DNA of 45,087 nt from an uncultured Verrucomicrobiota bacterium (GCA_903960515.1 CAJCBL010000242.1:1-45087); one strand, 5' to 3'. Shown: positions 25,325 to 34,397, numbered from the stretch's first letter. Notes: generated by a model from the sequence alone, not told the origin. Numbers and translations are program-made.

Positions 25325-26533
25325 ATGCCAAACACCGACAATCGCGACTTGGGGGCCTTGGGCCAGGGGCTTTGGAGTGAGGTTCCCGCCGCGCAGTGGA
25401 ACGACTGGGGATGGCAGCTCAAGAACCGGATCACAACCCTCGCCGAGCTGGACGCGTTGATGTCGCTCACCGATGAGGAACGCGCCGGTTGCGAGCACGC
25501 CAACCACAAGCTGGCACTGGCGATCACCCCCTATTTTTTCAACCTCATCGACCGCAGCGACCCCGACTGTCCGGTGCGCAAGCAGGTGATACCCCGGGAG
25601 GGCGAGATGCGGGTCGCCACCGAGGAGTTGCTCGATCCGGTGGGCGAGGAGCACACCATGCCCGTGCCTGGCCTGGTGCACCGCTACCCCGACCGTGTGC
25701 TCTTCCTCATCACCGACCGCTGCGCCTCCTACTGCCGGTACTGCACCCGCAGCCGGCTGGTGAGCAATGCCCAGGAGTACAACTTCCATCCCGAGTACGA
25801 GCGCGGGCTGCGCTACATCGAGGAGCATCCTGAAGTGCGCGACGTGCTGCTCAGCGGCGGCGACCCGCTCCTGCTCTCCGATCGCAAGCTCGACCACATC
25901 CTCGGGCGCTTGAGGGCGATCAAGCATGTGGAGTTCATCCGCATCGGTTCGCGCATCCCGGTTTTCCTCCCCCAGCGCATCACCCCGGAGCTTTGTGATG
26001 TGCTCAAGAAGCACGGACCGATCTGGATGAGCATCCACGTCAACCATCCCAGGGAGTGCACCGCCGAATTGGGCCAGGCCTGCGAGCGGCTCAGCTTCGC
26101 GGGTGTGCCGCTGGGCAACCAGTCCGTGTTGCTGCGCGGTGTGAACGACGACGTCGAGGTGATGAAGGATCTCGTGCACCGGCTGCTGCGCATGCGGGTG
26201 CGGCCGTACTACCTTTATCAGTGCGATCTGATCACCGGCAGCGCGCATTTCCGCGCCGATGTGCGCAAGGGTTTGGAGATCATCCAGGCGCTGCGCGGCC
26301 ACACCACCGGCTACGCGGTGCCTCAGTACGTGATCGATGCCCCCGGCGGCGGAGGCAAGGTGCCCATCAACCCCGAGTACCTCGAGCGGATCACCGACGA
26401 TGAGGTCGTGTTCCGCAACTACGAGGGCCGGCGCTACACCTATCCGCTGCGCAGCCATCCCGTGCCGGCCCCGGTCGCCCCGGTGGCCCCGCCGCTGCCG
26501 GCGGCTGCGGGCACTTGCGGTTGTCGGACGTAA
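25325..26533 (+). CDS. kamA: Lysine 2,3-aminomutase family radical SAM enzyme
   Basis: A 402-residue protein. The radical SAM cluster motif is CASYCRYC (C133, C137, C140). DVLLSGGDPLLLSD is the family glycine-rich SAM segment, and the PLP lysine lies in APGGGGKVPI (K345). Family members convert L-alpha-lysine to L-beta-lysine, which may be catabolised, used as an osmolyte precursor (N-epsilon-acetyl-beta-lysine) or attached to EF-P. The length and the extra C-terminal region with a CGC motif resemble catabolic or osmolyte LAM rather than the shorter EpmB. No acetyltransferase or EpmA is adjacent. The start is the ATG at 25325, without a Shine-Dalgarno sequence. Confidence 0.9.
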   Translation: MPNTDNRDLGALGQGLWSEVPAAQWNDWGWQLKNRITTLAELDALMSLTDEERAGCEHANHKLALAITPYFFNLIDRSDPDCPVRKQVIPREGEMRVATEELLDPVGEEHTMPVPGLVHRYPDRVLFLITDRCASYCRYCTRSRLVSNAQEYNFHPEYERGLRYIEEHPEVRDVLLSGGDPLLLSDRKLDHILGRLRAIKHVEFIRIGSRIPVFLPQRITPELCDVLKKHGPIWMSIHVNHPRECTAELGQACERLSFAGVPLGNQSVLLRGVNDDVEVMKDLVHRLLRMRVRPYYLYQCDLITGSAHFRADVRKGLEIIQALRGHTTGYAVPQYVIDAPGGGGKVPINPEYLERITDDEVVFRNYEGRRYTYPLRSHPVPAPVAPVAPPLPAAAGTCGCRT

Positions 26534-27337
26534 GCGGAGACCGCTCTTTCGAGCGAGCGTGCCAGCACTCAATTCGAGGGGAGAATCGCGTGCAGGCGGG
26601 CTCCTGGGGCGAATGGTAACGGCTTGGCGGTAACCATTTAGTTCCCGCAGCAAAACGCGTTTCGCCCGACCGGGAGGAGGCCCGGACCCTGTTTCCTCGG
26701 CGTACGAGAGGTTCCCTCTTAACTTAGTGCCATTCGGGGCGGACCTTGTGTCTGTACCGGTTGGATCGCAGGCGGCGAGTCGACCATCGACGGCCTTCCC
26801 CCGGGCTTCGATGGGGAGGGATTCGGGGCGCCAGGCGTGGCCAAATTCAGATTACGCCTGGGGCTGCCGCGCCCACATGCCCGTAGCTGGACTGCGTAGC
26901 CGTTCGGTCATTCGGTTTCTCCGGGTTCCTCCTCACGCTCGCTGCCTTCTTCGCTTTTCTCTCACATTATTTCTCAAGTCCCGCCGCCCCTGCCCGATAA
27001 CAGGTGCAGTTCTAGTTTGTTTGTGTTTAGGGTTTGCACGAGCCGCCAGCGCCCCTAGGGCACGGCGGCCTCCGTGTTTTTAGGGGTGAGACATGAGATG
27101 GAGAAGCTCGCGCCGGCATCCCGGGCGGATGCAGAAATGTATCCTTTGCCCGAGCCGCCTGAAGGGCGGACCACGCATGGCGGATCAAGCCTCTTAGCGC
27201 AGTCGCAGGGCCTCCAGTACGCCCGCGGCGGCTGAATGGCCGAGCCCTCCAGCCACGGCATGCCATCGTGAGCGTTGGCTCCGCGAGAGACTGTTCCGAT
27301 GCTTGCCTGCCTGCGGTACGGGTCTCTGAATCGCCGG
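26534..27337. other. 800-bp gene-free stretch with decayed repeat elements
   Basis: No frame here has convincing coding character. A partial element ends with TGGTAACGGC at 26614-26623 and carries AATCGCGTGCAGGCGGGCTCCT before it, similar to the right arm of the 135-bp elements. A GGGCGGACCTTGTGTCTGTACC module lies at 26737-26758. A weak hairpin (CACGG, 27061-27065, with CCGTG, 27072-27076) followed by five T residues might end a plus-strand transcript. The stretch 26920-27030 is richer in T. Confidence 0.5.
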
Positions 27338-27937
27338 ATGATTTCCTTCAGTGAGGCCAAGGCCGCCGCCCGGCGCAAGAAGCGCCCCGTCCGCGTCCTG
27401 CACCTGCATATGGCGATCCGGGATGTGGAACCGCGGATCTGGCGGCGCATGGTCGTGAAGGAATCCATGTGGATGGCGCGCCTCCACGACGCCATCCAAT
27501 TGGCCTTCGGCTGGTTCGATTACCAGATCCACCGCTTCACCGTGAACGAGGCGTTCTATGGCAATCCAGTGCGGCGCGACGGCGAGGCTGTGATCGAGGA
27601 TGATCGCGATTTCTCCCTCGCCGATCTGGAGATCGGCCCCAAGGACCACTTCCTCTACGAGTACTTTTTCGGTGACACTTGGCTGGTCGACATCCGCGTG
27701 GAGAAGATAGAGCCGGCCCAGCCCGGGGTGAAGTATCCGTTGCTCACCGATGGCCGGCACAACGGCCCGCCTGAGGATTGCGGCGGCCCGGCCGGCTACA
27801 AGGAGGTGCTCTATTCGCTCAAGCACCCGGAGGAGGCGCTTTCCAAGGAGTGGCTCGATTGGCTGGGCGAGGGCTACGATCCCAACGACTTGAAGTTGGA
27901 TAAGCTCAACAAGGCCCTCGCCAAACTCCCCAAGTAG
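27338..27937 (+). CDS. Plasmid pRiA4b ORF-3-like family protein
   Basis: A 199-residue soluble protein. The core from about residue 18 (VRVLHLHMAIRDVEPRIWRRMVV, then WMARLHDAIQLAFGWFDYQIHRFTV) matches the pRiA4b ORF-3-like family, in which a strand-helix unit with conserved IWRR and HxAIQ..GW motifs is characteristic. YEYFFGDTWLVDIRVEKI and the GGRHNGPPEDCGGPAGYKEVL equivalent (here DGRHNGPPEDCGGPAGY) are also family hallmarks. The molecular function of the family is unknown, and homologues occur on plasmids and chromosomes. The ATG at 27338 is preferred over one at 27275. Repeat elements follow the gene. Confidence 0.85.
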   Translation: MISFSEAKAAARRKKRPVRVLHLHMAIRDVEPRIWRRMVVKESMWMARLHDAIQLAFGWFDYQIHRFTVNEAFYGNPVRRDGEAVIEDDRDFSLADLEIGPKDHFLYEYFFGDTWLVDIRVEKIEPAQPGVKYPLLTDGRHNGPPEDCGGPAGYKEVLYSLKHPEEALSKEWLDWLGEGYDPNDLKLDKLNKALAKLPK

Positions 27938-27956
27938 GCGGCGTCTAGTGCTCTCA

Positions 27957-28129
27957 GCCGTGGCCATGCAGTCCGATTGTAGGGGCGGACCTTGTGTCCG
28001 TACCGGATCGATCACCGCCGGTGGGTCGTGGCAGTGTTCTTCGCCGTGAAGAATGCGGGCTCGACGACCCTACACCACCGCTGGAGAACCGCTCTGAGTG
28101 ATAATGCCATCGCACCGCATGGTCACGGC
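27957..28129 (+). repeat. MITE-like element with a different interior (173 bp)
   Basis: Terminal repeats GCCGTGGCCA (27957-27966) and TGGTCACGGC (28120-28129) are of the same type as the 135-bp elements. The interior carries a GGGCGGACCTTGTGTCCGTA module (27983-28002) instead of the long hairpin. It lies between convergent genes. Confidence 0.7.
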
Positions 28130-28211
28130 TCAGCCGGAACCATACAGTCTGCGACGGGGAATCGAACCTGTACGGACACAAGGTTCGTTCCCAATCGGAT
28201 TACGGTTCTGC
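28130..28211 (-). repeat. Short MITE-like element adjoining the stop of the TPR gene
   Basis: Read on the minus strand it begins just after the TPR gene stop codon with an ACCGTAATCCGATTGG segment. It contains GAACCTTGTGTCCGTAC (28170-28186, reversed) and ends with TATGGTTCCGGCT. It is head-to-head with the element at 27957-28129. The GGTTCGATTCCCCG inside it looks like a tRNA T-arm but no tRNA can be folded. Confidence 0.6.
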
Positions 28212-30782
28212 TCAGGCTGGCGGCAGCTTGCGGGCGAGCTCCTCGGCGAGGGTCTTCTCCTCGGGTAGGGCTCTGGCTGGGACGAATTGCTCGAGGGCCT
28301 TGCGGGCGTTGGCTGCACTGCCGTTAGCCTCGTGGAGCAGGGCGAAAATCAGCGAGATGTCCACCTCCGGGGAGACCTGAGTGGGGAAGGCGGAGAGCAG
28401 GGTGAGCCCGGCCCGGGCTTGCCCTTGCCTCCATAGCGAAAAGGCCATCGCTCGCGCAGTGAAGAGGTCGGTGGGGTTGGCGTCGAAGGCCGCCTTGGCC
28501 ACGACGTGGGCCTCGGAGGTCTTGCTGCCGCTGAGCAGGCTGTAGTAGGCGAAATGCGACCGGATGTCCGCGGTCTCCAATCCGCTGTCGAGCAGCGTCT
28601 CGTAGACGCGGGCGAGGTCGCTGGTGCGGCGCTGCCGCTGGTAGTAGGCGATGGCCTCGTCGGAGGAGGCGCGATCGGAGGGGTCTCGCTGGAGCAGGCG
28701 GGAGAGGAGATCAACCCGCTCATCCTCCCAGCCCCAGGCGCCGGCGAGGGTGGCCAAGGCTCGCTGCAACTCGGCGCGGGTGCCGGCCGAGTTGAGGGCT
28801 AGGCGCCAGGTGCTGCGGGCGTCGGAGAGGCGGTCCTGGCGGCGCTGGGCGTAGGCGAGGAAGGCGAGGCGCAGGAATTCGTTGCGCTCCCAGGGGGCCC
28901 CGCCGAGCTCCTTGGCGAGTTGGGCGAACTCGTCGCGGGCGTAAAGCGAGTCGGCCAGCTCCATCTGGAGGGTGGGGGTGGCGCTCAGGGCGGGCGGGAG
29001 CAGGGCCAAGGCGCTCTTGGCGGCGGTGGTCTCGCGGCTGGCGGCCAAGGTTTCGTTGATACGCTCTGTGCGGGCCTTCTCCTTGCGGTCGGCTGCGATG
29101 CCGGCGCGGGTCTCGGTGAGGAGTTTCTTTTCCTCGGGCAGCAGGCCGCGGTCGGTCACGGAGGTCAGCAGCTGGTCTGCCTCGTCGATCCGCCCATCGC
29201 CCAGAAGGACGGCGGCGTGGACGATCACCCGTTCGGGCTGCCAAAGTTGGAGCGAGCTGAGGCCGCCGAGCAGTAGACGCGCCTCGGTGGGCTTGCCGGC
29301 GCGCAGGAGGGCGAGGGCCTGGGTGGTGGCGAAGTAGGGATTGTCCGAATCGGAGGCGAGGGCCTCGCGCGCAAGGGTGCTGGCGCGGGCCAAGTTGGCG
29401 TTGATCAACAGGCTTGTGTAGGCGAAGTTGTTACGGGTGTTGGCGTCGGTGGGGTCGGCTTCGAGCAGGCGGGCAAAGAGGCGGTTGAGGTTGGTGGTGT
29501 TGCCCTGTGCTCGTTCGTAGGCGAAGAGCTGCTGCTGCACGTTCTTCTCGCGCGGGTTCTGTTGGAAGATGTGCCAGAGCACGTCGATGCGCTGCTCGTG
29601 CCAGCCCCAGGCGGTGGTGCGTTGCAGGAGCAGGTTGAGCTTGGGCTGGCTGCTGCCGGCCTGGTTGAGGGAGAGCCGCCATGTCTCGGCGAAGGCGGAG
29701 AGGTTGCCGAGTTCGTGCTGGGCGTAGGAGAGCAGGGCGAGGCGCTCGAAGTCGGTCTCTCCCCAGTGCTTGTCCTTGAGGAAGGACTCCATCGGTGCCC
29801 ACTCCAGAAGCTCGGCGTGGCAGGCGGCGAAGACGCGTTGCACGGCGGGCTGGCCGATGACGGTGTCCGAGAGGGAGGCGATCCAGGCCTTGGCCTCGGC
29901 GGGGCGGCCGGTTTCCGCCATGTAGAATCCGAGACGCACCACATCGGAGGGGCTGGCTTTGAAGCGCAGGCGCAGGGCGTCGAGATAAGCCGGGAGGGCG
30001 GCCGGGTCGTATTTGCGCAACGCCTCCGCCGTGGTGATGGCGGGCTGCACGGGCAGATCGGTTTCGCGCTGCAGTTCCCCGGCCAGTTCGAGGGCGTCGT
30101 GGGCCTGTTTCTGCGTGAGCGAGTCGGTGAGCAGGGCGTGGAGGGATGCGATACGCAGCGAGGGGTCGCTGGCGAGGGAGCGGATCTCGGCGCGGATGGA
30201 GTTGCGCAGGTCGGGTCCGGCCTCGACCAGGCGCATGCGGGCCAGGTCGAGATGCGCGGCCCGGTTGTCCGGCTGGAGATCGCAGAGGGTCATCAGGTGG
30301 AACTTGGCCTGGATGGCGTTGCCCGAGCGCATGCTGGCCTGCACGGCCAGGTCGTGGAATTCCGCAGAGTCGCGGGCCTCGGTGCCCCTGTCGACGATGG
30401 TGCGCTCGGCCAGGTCATCGGCGCGCCACTTCAAGGCCAAGCGGATAAGGCGCAGGCGGTTGGCCATTGTGGGTTCGAGGGCGACCAGGCGTTGCAGATA
30501 AAACAGGACGTTGGATTCGTTGCGCTTCTCGGCGATCTCCGCGCCCAGTCGCCAACTGGGGATGTGTTGCTGGTTGGTGGCGAGGTTCTTGCGCACAAAG
30601 AGCATGGCGTTCTCGTAGTCGCCCTTGTCGAGGTACTCGCGGGCGCTGCGCTCGAACTTGGCGGCGCGGAACTCCTTCACTCGGGGCCAGATGACCTTTT
30701 TGGCGAGCACGGCTGAGCCTCCGAGAACCAAGGGCACGGAGATTGCGAGGCAGAGGACCAGTTTCTTTTTCGTCACTTTCAT
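28212..30782 (-). CDS. Large membrane-anchored tetratricopeptide-repeat protein
   Basis: An 856-residue protein. A basic N-terminus and one hydrophobic segment (KLVLCLAISVPLVLGGSAVLA, about 7-27) form a signal anchor. The rest is helical and made of TPR-like units (for example AREYLDKGDYENAMLFVRKNLATN, ARTLAREAL-type segments and NPYFATTQALALLRAGKPTEARLLL). It has no catalytic motif. Such proteins serve as scaffolds in the periplasm, for example in exopolysaccharide systems, and a WcaI-like glycosyltransferase lies divergently upstream. The link is only positional. The ATG start has no Shine-Dalgarno sequence. Confidence 0.82.
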   Translation of the reverse strand: MKVTKKKLVLCLAISVPLVLGGSAVLAKKVIWPRVKEFRAAKFERSAREYLDKGDYENAMLFVRKNLATNQQHIPSWRLGAEIAEKRNESNVLFYLQRLVALEPTMANRLRLIRLALKWRADDLAERTIVDRGTEARDSAEFHDLAVQASMRSGNAIQAKFHLMTLCDLQPDNRAAHLDLARMRLVEAGPDLRNSIRAEIRSLASDPSLRIASLHALLTDSLTQKQAHDALELAGELQRETDLPVQPAITTAEALRKYDPAALPAYLDALRLRFKASPSDVVRLGFYMAETGRPAEAKAWIASLSDTVIGQPAVQRVFAACHAELLEWAPMESFLKDKHWGETDFERLALLSYAQHELGNLSAFAETWRLSLNQAGSSQPKLNLLLQRTTAWGWHEQRIDVLWHIFQQNPREKNVQQQLFAYERAQGNTTNLNRLFARLLEADPTDANTRNNFAYTSLLINANLARASTLAREALASDSDNPYFATTQALALLRAGKPTEARLLLGGLSSLQLWQPERVIVHAAVLLGDGRIDEADQLLTSVTDRGLLPEEKKLLTETRAGIAADRKEKARTERINETLAASRETTAAKSALALLPPALSATPTLQMELADSLYARDEFAQLAKELGGAPWERNEFLRLAFLAYAQRRQDRLSDARSTWRLALNSAGTRAELQRALATLAGAWGWEDERVDLLSRLLQRDPSDRASSDEAIAYYQRQRRTSDLARVYETLLDSGLETADIRSHFAYYSLLSGSKTSEAHVVAKAAFDANPTDLFTARAMAFSLWRQGQARAGLTLLSAFPTQVSPEVDISLIFALLHEANGSAANARKALEQFVPARALPEEKTLAEELARKLPPA

Positions 30783-31037
30783 CGGCGGACAACAGCAGAT
30801 TGGGCGACCGGGGCCCCGGGGAGGGGCGCAACGATTCGGCGGGCGCGAGGAACAGGGTTTGGCGGAGACCGTGTGCGCCTAGGCTTGCGTGGCTCTAGGC
30901 GAAGTCAAGGTTGCCCACCCCGGGGAAACCGGAGGGGAGACTGGGTTTTTCCCGGATACGCAGCCCCGGGAGCGACCGGACGGGAGCGCCGCGTTGACGC
31001 CGGCCGGCCGGCGCGCCTTCATGCGGCAAACACACCG

Positions 31038-32294
31038 ATGCGCCTCATCCTCTGGGGAATCAACTATGCGCCGGAGCCCACCGGAATCGCTCCCTTCAAT
31101 ACCGGGCTGGCCGAATGGCTGGCAGCGCGGGGGCATGAGGTGGAGGTTGTCACCACGTTTCCGTACTACCCGGCCTGGCGCAAACGCCCCGAGGATCGCG
31201 GCCGGCTCTACCGCACCGACCGCTGCGCCGGGGTGGCTGTGCGGCGCTGCTGGCATTACGTGCCCGCCCGGGTGACTGCGCTGCGGCGGATGCTGCATGA
31301 AGCCAGCTACCTGGCCACCTCGCTGCTGCGGCTGCTCACCTTGCGGCGACCGGACGTGCTGCTGGTGGTCTCGCCCCCGCTGCCCTCGGGAGTGCCGGCC
31401 TGGGTGGTGTCGAGGTTGTGGCGGCGCCCATACGTGTTCCATGTGCAGGACCTGCAGCCCGATGCTGCGGTGGGCTTGGGGATGCTGCGGCCGGGGCGCT
31501 TTACTCGGCTGCTCTACGCGCTGGAGGGGCTCGCCTACCGCAAGGCGGCGGCGGTGTCGGGGATTTCCGATGGCATGCTCGCGGCCTTCCGCTCCAAGGG
31601 AGTGGAGGATGCCCGGCGGGTGTTTTTCCCAAATTGGGTGGCCGATGTGCTGCCTGGGGCGGCGGGGGCTCAGGTGCGCGCGGCGGCGCGGGCCGGGTTT
31701 GCCGCCCGCCACGGGCTGGACTGCGGTCAGCCTCTGCTGGTGTATTCGGGCAATGTGGGGATGAAGCAGGGGCTGGGTGTGCTGCTGGAGGCCGCGGCGG
31801 TGGCCCCGCCTGAATCCGGCAAGTTGTTGCAGTGGGTGGTAGCGGGCGACGGCGCTGGCCGCGAGGCGCTGGTGCGGCAGGCGCAGGAGCGGGGCCTGGG
31901 GGCGGTGCATTTCCTGCCCCTGCAGCCCGATGAAGCCTTTGCCGAGATGCTCGATGCGGCCGATGTGTGCGTGATCACACAACAGGCGGGCACCGGGCAG
32001 TTCTTCTTCCCGAGCAAGCTGCTCACCGTGCTGGGGCGTGCCCGGCCGGTGTTGGCGGTGGCCGATGCGGACAGCGAGCTGGCGCGAGCGGTGCGTGAGG
32101 GCGGCTTCGGCCTGGTGGCCTCGCCCGCAGAACCGGCGGCGGTGGCTGCGGCGGCGCGGGCGATGGTTGAGGCGGCCCCGGAAGTGGTGGAGCAGTGGGG
32201 ACGGCGCGGGCTGGAGTGGGTGGGGCGCTTTGGCCGCACGGCGGTGCTGGAGGAGTTTGAGCGGCGGCTGCTCGAGATAGCCCGGCGGCGGTGA
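31038..32294 (+). CDS. WcaI-like family 4 glycosyltransferase
   Basis: A 418-residue GT-B enzyme. The N-terminus RLILWGINYAPEPTGIAPFNTGLAEWLAARGHEVEVVTTFPYYP is the characteristic opening of the WcaI family (colanic acid biosynthesis), here with PAWRKRPEDRGRLYR. The C-terminal domain has LLVYSGNVGMKQGLGVLLEAAA (donor-binding segment) and ITQQAGTGQFFFPSKLLTVLGRARPVLAV, the GT4 E-x7-E region equivalent, with PSKLL. The enzyme probably adds a sugar to a lipid-linked exopolysaccharide repeat unit in the cytoplasm. The ATG at 31038 is preferred over the long upstream frame, whose sequence is unrelated to the family. Confidence 0.88.
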   Translation: MRLILWGINYAPEPTGIAPFNTGLAEWLAARGHEVEVVTTFPYYPAWRKRPEDRGRLYRTDRCAGVAVRRCWHYVPARVTALRRMLHEASYLATSLLRLLTLRRPDVLLVVSPPLPSGVPAWVVSRLWRRPYVFHVQDLQPDAAVGLGMLRPGRFTRLLYALEGLAYRKAAAVSGISDGMLAAFRSKGVEDARRVFFPNWVADVLPGAAGAQVRAAARAGFAARHGLDCGQPLLVYSGNVGMKQGLGVLLEAAAVAPPESGKLLQWVVAGDGAGREALVRQAQERGLGAVHFLPLQPDEAFAEMLDAADVCVITQQAGTGQFFFPSKLLTVLGRARPVLAVADADSELARAVREGGFGLVASPAEPAAVAAAARAMVEAAPEVVEQWGRRGLEWVGRFGRTAVLEEFERRLLEIARRR

Positions 32295-32355
32295 TGGAGG
32301 CGGGGCGTAACAACAGCCTAACACCGCAGTTGGGCCGGGAGCCAAGGCGGGAGAG

Positions 32356-32387
32356 CGCAGGGAGTTCGGAGAGAAACTCCCTGTGCC
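32356..32387. other. Inverted repeat between convergent genes, possible bidirectional terminator
   Basis: A 12-bp stem (GCGCAGGGAGTT, 32356-32367, with AACTCCCTGTGC, 32376-32387, one G-T pair) and an eight-base loop lie between the WcaI-like gene (plus) and the PIG-L gene (minus). No T-run follows on either strand, so a terminator role is only suggested by position. Confidence 0.45.
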
Positions 32388-32510
32388 GCAATCATTGACG
32401 CGCCTCGGCCCCATCGAGCCGATGGGCATCGGCTTCAGGAACTGATGACGAGGCTTGTGGGAGGACCGGTTTGCCGTGGCGAGCTTCGCCGAGAAAGGCG
32501 TTCCCCGGGC

Positions 32511-33359
32511 TCACGTAACTCGCGCGATCCGCATCCTCACATCGTCGCGTAGTCGCTCGATGGCGGCGGAGGTGAAGGCGGTGAGGTCGGGAGCGGGCTC
32601 GGCCAGCAGCGGCGTGAGATCCATCGCCCAGGTGATTCCGGCCAGCCGGTCGGTAACGTGCGAGGAATGGAAGGTGGCGTGTGCGGCGCGGCGGCCGAGG
32701 GTGGCTAGGTCGTAGCGCTTCCCTCCTGAAATCTGGGAGTCGAAGGCGCGCAGCAGGTCGGAGGCCAGCTCCGGCCGCCGGCCGGAGTCGAGGACAACCT
32801 TGTCGGTATCCACCAGCCAGTCTAGGTCGCGCCATACCTCGCAGCCGAGCACTCGGCCCGGGCGGTGCGCCACCGGCAGTGTGCGCAACGCTTCGAGACA
32901 GCGTGCGAGCACCGCCACATGGGTGTCGTGCTTGTCGGCCGGGTTGTGCAGATACACGACCTGGGGCCGGCAGCCCGCGAAGATGGCGGCGAGATCGGCG
33001 GCCACCCCGGCGTGTCCCGGGCTCTTGGCGTTGGCGCTGGAGTGGTCAAGCTGGAGCTGGATGGAGTAGCCGCCGAGCGCAGCGGCGCGGCGCTGCTCCT
33101 GGCGGCGGGCCGCCTGCATCTGCTCGTCGGTGAAGTTCGCGTACGGGCCGGTGCGCGAGGAGCCTGCACCGTTGGTGACGATCACTCCTCCGAAGGCGAG
33201 GCCCGGCTGCTCGAGGCAGTCGCAGATGCCCGAGTGGGCCATGATTTCGATGTCGTCCTGGTGCGCGGCTACACAGAGGTGGGTGACGCGCGCCAACGCT
33301 GCGGCGGGTTCGCCGCCGGCGGGCACATAGACATCGGCATCGGGACGGGAAAACTTCAT
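32511..33359 (-). CDS. PIG-L family (LmbE-like) deacetylase
   Basis: A 282-residue protein with the zinc-binding motif AHQDDIE (H33, D35, D36), the family's AHPDDE with Pro replaced by Gln. The third ligand lies in the later HNPADKHDTHVAV, where H-x-x-H is expected. PIG-L proteins remove N-acetyl groups from GlcNAc-containing lipids, mycothiol/bacillithiol precursors or glycoconjugates. A nucleotidyltransferase gene lies upstream on the same strand, so a role in amino-sugar metabolism is plausible. The substrate cannot be told. The start is an ATG at 33359. Confidence 0.88.
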   Translation of the reverse strand: MKFSRPDADVYVPAGGEPAAALARVTHLCVAAHQDDIEIMAHSGICDCLEQPGLAFGGVIVTNGAGSSRTGPYANFTDEQMQAARRQEQRRAAALGGYSIQLQLDHSSANAKSPGHAGVAADLAAIFAGCRPQVVYLHNPADKHDTHVAVLARCLEALRTLPVAHRPGRVLGCEVWRDLDWLVDTDKVVLDSGRRPELASDLLRAFDSQISGGKRYDLATLGRRAAHATFHSSHVTDRLAGITWAMDLTPLLAEPAPDLTAFTSAAIERLRDDVRMRIARVT

Positions 33360-33408
33360 GGAGGGGCGGGGATAGGTTACGGGTTTGGATTTTCGGGCCG
33401 GTCTTCCA

Positions 33409-33443
33409 ACTCGCTACCCGCTGACCACTACTCGCTACTCACT
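33409..33443. repeat. Heptanucleotide array, five units (ACTCGCT type)
   Basis: ACTCGCT ACCCGCT followed by GACCACT ACTCGCT ACTCACT gives five consecutive 7-mers. The array ends seven bases before the stop codon of the nucleotidyltransferase gene and lies upstream of the PIG-L gene. The unit differs from the other heptamer arrays. Confidence 0.78.
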
Positions 33444-33449
33444 ACTATT

Positions 33450-34397
33450 TCAGAGCGCCGACTCGGTGGGAGGGAATAGCGGCATCGGGTATTCGCCGCG
33501 TACGGCCAGCTCGAGCAGGGCGGCCTGCACACGGGGCTTGTCCTCGCGAAACGTTACACCGAACCACTCCGCAGTGGTCGGGCGCACCTCCACGCTGGCC
33601 CCGCCGGAGGCGATCTGCTGCGAGACGGCTTCCGGCAGATAGAACTCCGACTTCAACTCGCCGCCGCGGGCCGCGATGAACTCGCGCCACTGGCGGTCGA
33701 GCGCCGGGAAGAACGCGGGGGTGAATGCCCAGCAGTTCATCGACACGATCTCCTGACCGGTGAACTTGCGGCCTGGGCCTACGTCCTCGCGGCGGATACC
33801 CGTGTTCTCTACAACGGTACGCAGGCGGGCGTCGGGGCCGGCGGTGCAGACGCCGCGCGCCACGGCGCCGTTTTCCGAGAGGGTGTTGGCCAGCCGGTAG
33901 CCGACCATCGCGAAGGAGGAGGCGGGCGCGGCGTCCTCGGGTCTCGGGTCCTCGGTGATGGGTGGTGGGGTGGAGGCGGACGACTTGAGGAACGCGGCGA
34001 GCTGCACGAAGGCATCGCGGCCGAAGAAGTCGTCGGCGCCGATCACGGCGAAGGGGCGGCGGATGGCGTCGCGTGCGCACCAGACTGCGTGACCGGTGCC
34101 CCAGGGCTTCTCGCGTCCTGCCGGGATGGTGGCGCCGGGAGGGAGCGCATCGAGTGCTTGGAAAACGGTGTCGACTACGATGTGCCCGGCGTATTTCGCC
34201 ACCACCTGGGTGTTGAAGGCCTCGGCGAAGTCGCGGCGGATCACGAAGACCACTCGGCCGAAGCCGGCGCGGATGGCGTCGAATACGGCATAGTCCAGGA
34301 TGGTCTCGCCGCCCGGGCCCACGGGGTCGAGCTGCTTGAGCCCGCCGTAGCGGGATCCCATGCCGGCGGCGAGGACGAGGAGAGTCGGTGAAGGCAT
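33450..34397 (-). CDS. Sugar-phosphate nucleotidyltransferase family protein
   Basis: A 315-residue Rossmann-like nucleotidyltransferase. The N-terminus LLVLAAGMGSRYGGLKQLDPVGPGGETILDYAV has the GxGxR-type nucleotide-binding loop and the Lys-x-Leu typical of NTP_transferase proteins. Later come AVIGADDFFGRDAF, the metal-binding Asp segment, and VSMNCWAFTPAFF. Full-length homologues include GlmU-like and glucose-1-phosphate thymidylyl/uridylyltransferases. Nothing identifies the nucleotide or sugar. The ATG at 34397 starts the family N-terminus; a longer frame from 34433 adds 12 unrelated residues. Confidence 0.85.
   Translation of the reverse strand: MPSPTLLVLAAGMGSRYGGLKQLDPVGPGGETILDYAVFDAIRAGFGRVVFVIRRDFAEAFNTQVVAKYAGHIVVDTVFQALDALPPGATIPAGREKPWGTGHAVWCARDAIRRPFAVIGADDFFGRDAFVQLAAFLKSSASTPPPITEDPRPEDAAPASSFAMVGYRLANTLSENGAVARGVCTAGPDARLRTVVENTGIRREDVGPGRKFTGQEIVSMNCWAFTPAFFPALDRQWREFIAARGGELKSEFYLPEAVSQQIASGGASVEVRPTTAEWFGVTFREDKPRVQAALLELAVRGEYPMPLFPPTESAL

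Noticed and set aside
24053-26653. An 866-codon open frame on the minus strand opposite the SNF2 and kamA genes
   Set aside because: It spans two clearly functional genes and its sequence is Gln/His/Arg/Gly-rich without motifs, as expected for an antisense shadow in GC-rich DNA.
26727-27083. A 118-codon plus-strand frame in the gap after kamA
   Set aside because: It includes a repeat module (26737-26758), lacks recognisable structure and has no neighbour support.
30879-32429. A 516-codon minus-strand frame opposite the WcaI-like gene
   Set aside because: It covers a gene with clear family motifs and is rich in His, Pro and Arg, typical of a shadow frame.
33409-33443. CRISPR-like tandem repeats
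   Set aside because: The units are only 7 bp with no spacers, and no cas genes are present.
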